Below, piece by piece: positions 62,616 through 64,000 of a stretch of DNA of 64,000 nt. This stretch comes from DASTFY01 sp963813375. GTDB lineage: Bacteria; Actinomycetota; Acidimicrobiia; Acidimicrobiales; Ilumatobacteraceae. The notes below the pieces were generated by a model. That model saw nothing but the letters and a program-made list of their open reading frames with translations. It was not told the DNA's origin and made no database searches. The stretch covers positions 248,001 to 312,000 of the forward strand of contig CAWEYT010000010.1 of assembly GCA_963813375.1 (NCBI GenBank), written 5' to 3'. The position numbers were made by a program, and so were the translations under genes. Within the stretch, counting starts at the first letter, position 1; every line of letters begins with the position of its first letter.

Positions 62616-63789
62616 TCAGGACCCTGACGCGAGCGTGAGGTCGACGCCGAGGAGCGCGGAGGCGGTGTGCACGCCCTCGCCGCGGGCGACGGCATCGTCC
62701 ACGGCGGCGAGCGCAGCCGGCGTGTCCAGGTCGTCATCGAGCGCGTCGCGGACCTCGGCCAGCCCCTTCACGTCGGCAGGGGCGTCGGTGGCGGTGTTCG
62801 TGGGGGCGTCCCCGGCCCCGGCCAGCCACCGGTCCAGGCGCGCCGCCGCCCGCGGCATCATCGAGTCGTCCCACTCCCAGCTCGTCCGGTAGTGCTGGTC
62901 GAGGATGGCCAGGCGGATGGCTCTCGGGTCCCACGTCTCGCGGAGCTGGTCGACGAAGACCAGGTTGCCCAGGCTCTTGGACATCTTCTCGCCGTCCTTG
63001 CGCACCATCCCGATGTGCATCCAGTGGCGGACGAACGGCTCGCCGGTGGCGGCCTCGGACTGGGCCCGCTCGCACTCGTGGTGCGGGAAGATCAGGTCCG
63101 ACCCGCCGCCGTGGAGGTCGATCGTGCTGCCCAGCTCGCGGCAGCGCGAGCGCCGAGCACTCGATGTGCCACCCCGGCCGGCCCGGCCCCCACATCGTCT
63201 CCCACGAGGGCTCGTCGTCCGCCGACGGTTGCCAGAGCACGAAGTCGAGCGGGTGGCGCTTGTGCACGTCGTCGATGTTGCCGCCCCGCTCGGCCGCATA
63301 GGCCAGCATGGTCGCCTCGTCGTAGTGGCTGACCGATCCGAAGCTCGGGAAGCGGGTCACGTCGAAGTACACCGCCCCGCCCGCCTCGTAGGCGTAGCCG
63401 CGGTCGAGCACCATCCCGATGAAGCCGCGGATGTCGGGGATGGCGGACGACGCCCGGGGCCGGCTGTAGGCGGGCAACACGTCGAGCGCCTCCATGTCCC
63501 GGTCGAACCGGGCTTCCTCCGCCGCCGCCAGGTCGAGGTAGTGGATGCCGAGCTGGCGAGCCTTGGCGAACAACGGGTCGTCGACGTCGGTGACGTTCCG
63601 GACGCACTTGGTGTCGTGACCGCGGTCGCGCAGCCGTCGCTGGAGCACGTCGTAGAACAGGTACACCGCTGCGTGCCCGACGTGGGTCGCGTCGTACGGC
63701 GTGATGCCGCACGTGTACAGCGTCACGACGGGACCGGGTTCGAACGGGACGACCGCCTGTCGGGCGGTGTCGAACAGGCGCATCGACAT
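62616..63789 (-). CDS. mshC: Cysteine:GlcN-Ins ligase (MshC) type enzyme, one frameshift
   Basis: The protein opens MSMRLFDTARQAVVPFEPGP with LYTCGITPYDATHVGHAA. This is MshC-like (CGITPYDATH) rather than CysRS-like (CGPTVY), although the fold is shared. It then has WHIECSALA, LHGGGSDLIFPHHE, and KMSKSLGNLVFVDQL. The frame breaks by one base near 63140, and removal of one C gives LALRELGSTIDL. The joined length is about 390 residues. MshC ligates cysteine to glucosaminyl-inositol in mycothiol synthesis. A mislabelled second cysS is the alternative. Confidence 0.82.
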
Positions 63790-63824
63790 GCTGGACGCCG
63801 CTCCGGACTCGTCCGTCGGGCCGC

Positions 63825-64000
63825 TCAGGCCTTGATCCCGGTGAGCTTCGGGGCGACGCGGGTCCGGTAGCGGACGTTGAGCTGCAGCAGGACGGCGGTG
63901 AACGCCTCGATCGCGGTGGCGTTCGAAAGCTCGCCGGCGTCGAGGGGACGGCAACCGGGGATGGCGGTCACGATCTCCGACACGACCTTGATGGCAGTGG
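63825..64000 (-). CDS. NADPH-dependent F420 reductase-like protein, C-terminal end only
   Basis: The visible C-terminal 57 residues include CRPLDAGELSNATAIEAFTA and end KLTGIKA, which is the C-terminal signature of F420:NADP oxidoreductases (Fno/NpdG). The gene runs off the right edge, so its start is not seen. It reduces F420 with NADPH. Its presence fits the F420-using LLM enzymes of this lineage, such as the gene at 29995. The mshC start is 35 bases downstream. Confidence 0.75.
   Translation of the reverse strand, partial: TAIKVVSEIVTAIPGCRPLDAGELSNATAIEAFTAVLLQLNVRYRTRVAPKLTGIKA

Overview
The window is high-GC, densely packed actinobacterial DNA. The evidence is a mycothiol ligase (MshC), phosphatidylinositol-mannoside enzymes (PgsA-, PatA- and PimA-like), an F420-NADP reductase fragment, many ATGA/GTGA start-stop overlaps, and Thr-rich lipoproteins of the DUF3048 type. 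It reads most like a member of Acidimicrobiia or a related deep actinobacterial lineage; the exact taxon is an inference. No rRNA, tRNA, CRISPR array, insertion sequence or prophage was seen.

Region 1 (1-17.6 kb) is a catabolic island. A minus-strand operon encodes a Tat-type lipoprotein binding protein, a cytochrome P450, the four Liv-type ABC transporter subunits and a thiolase. Divergent from it are a cyclase-family hydrolase, a cupin, two SDR dehydrogenases and an IclR regulator. Convergent with these comes a second minus-strand operon that encodes, in order, the two subunits of an extradiol-type hydroquinone 1,2-dioxygenase, a semialdehyde dehydrogenase, a two-subunit 3-oxoadipate CoA-transferase and a maleylacetate reductase. 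Together with the thiolase this is a full route from hydroquinone to acetyl-CoA and succinyl-CoA. A PcaR/PobR-like IclR regulator is divergent from it across a 36-bp imperfect palindrome.

Region 2 (17.6-32.8 kb) has housekeeping and accessory genes: a VWA protein, a secreted protease, a peroxiredoxin, a winged-helix protein, a methyltransferase and VapBC. It then runs yebC, pdxT, pdxS, a DUF3048 lipoprotein, htpX, lemA and pimA on the minus strand, followed by an F420/flavin oxidoreductase, a desaturase and a PaaX-like regulator.

Region 3 (32.8-52.3 kb) is rich in envelope genes: Pro/Thr surface proteins, an orphan osmoprotectant-type binding protein, a PAP2-kinase fusion, a UbiB kinase, a flippase with a pseudokinase domain, ileS, a subtilase with a stand-alone prodomain-like protein, an LPSTG surface protein, a lone phage-spike-like protein, and a stress-flavoured set (LapA-like, SixA, DUF2254, H1-like, MscS-like).

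Region 4 (52.3-64 kb) has patA and pgsA, an EF-G paralogue, a sigma factor with a membrane FN3 partner, HIT, thrS, an acyltransferase, mshC and the end of an F420 reductase gene. Relative to the mycobacterial order thrS-HIT-pgsA-patA-pimA-pdxS-pdxT-yebC-vapBC, the cluster is present but split by two blocks.

About seventeen single-base frameshifts break otherwise well-conserved genes, three of them in ileS alone. They look like sequence errors rather than decay, and these genes are given as joined CDS spans. All three members of a dispersed element that begins ATGASCGAGCG lie exactly on ATGA gene junctions.
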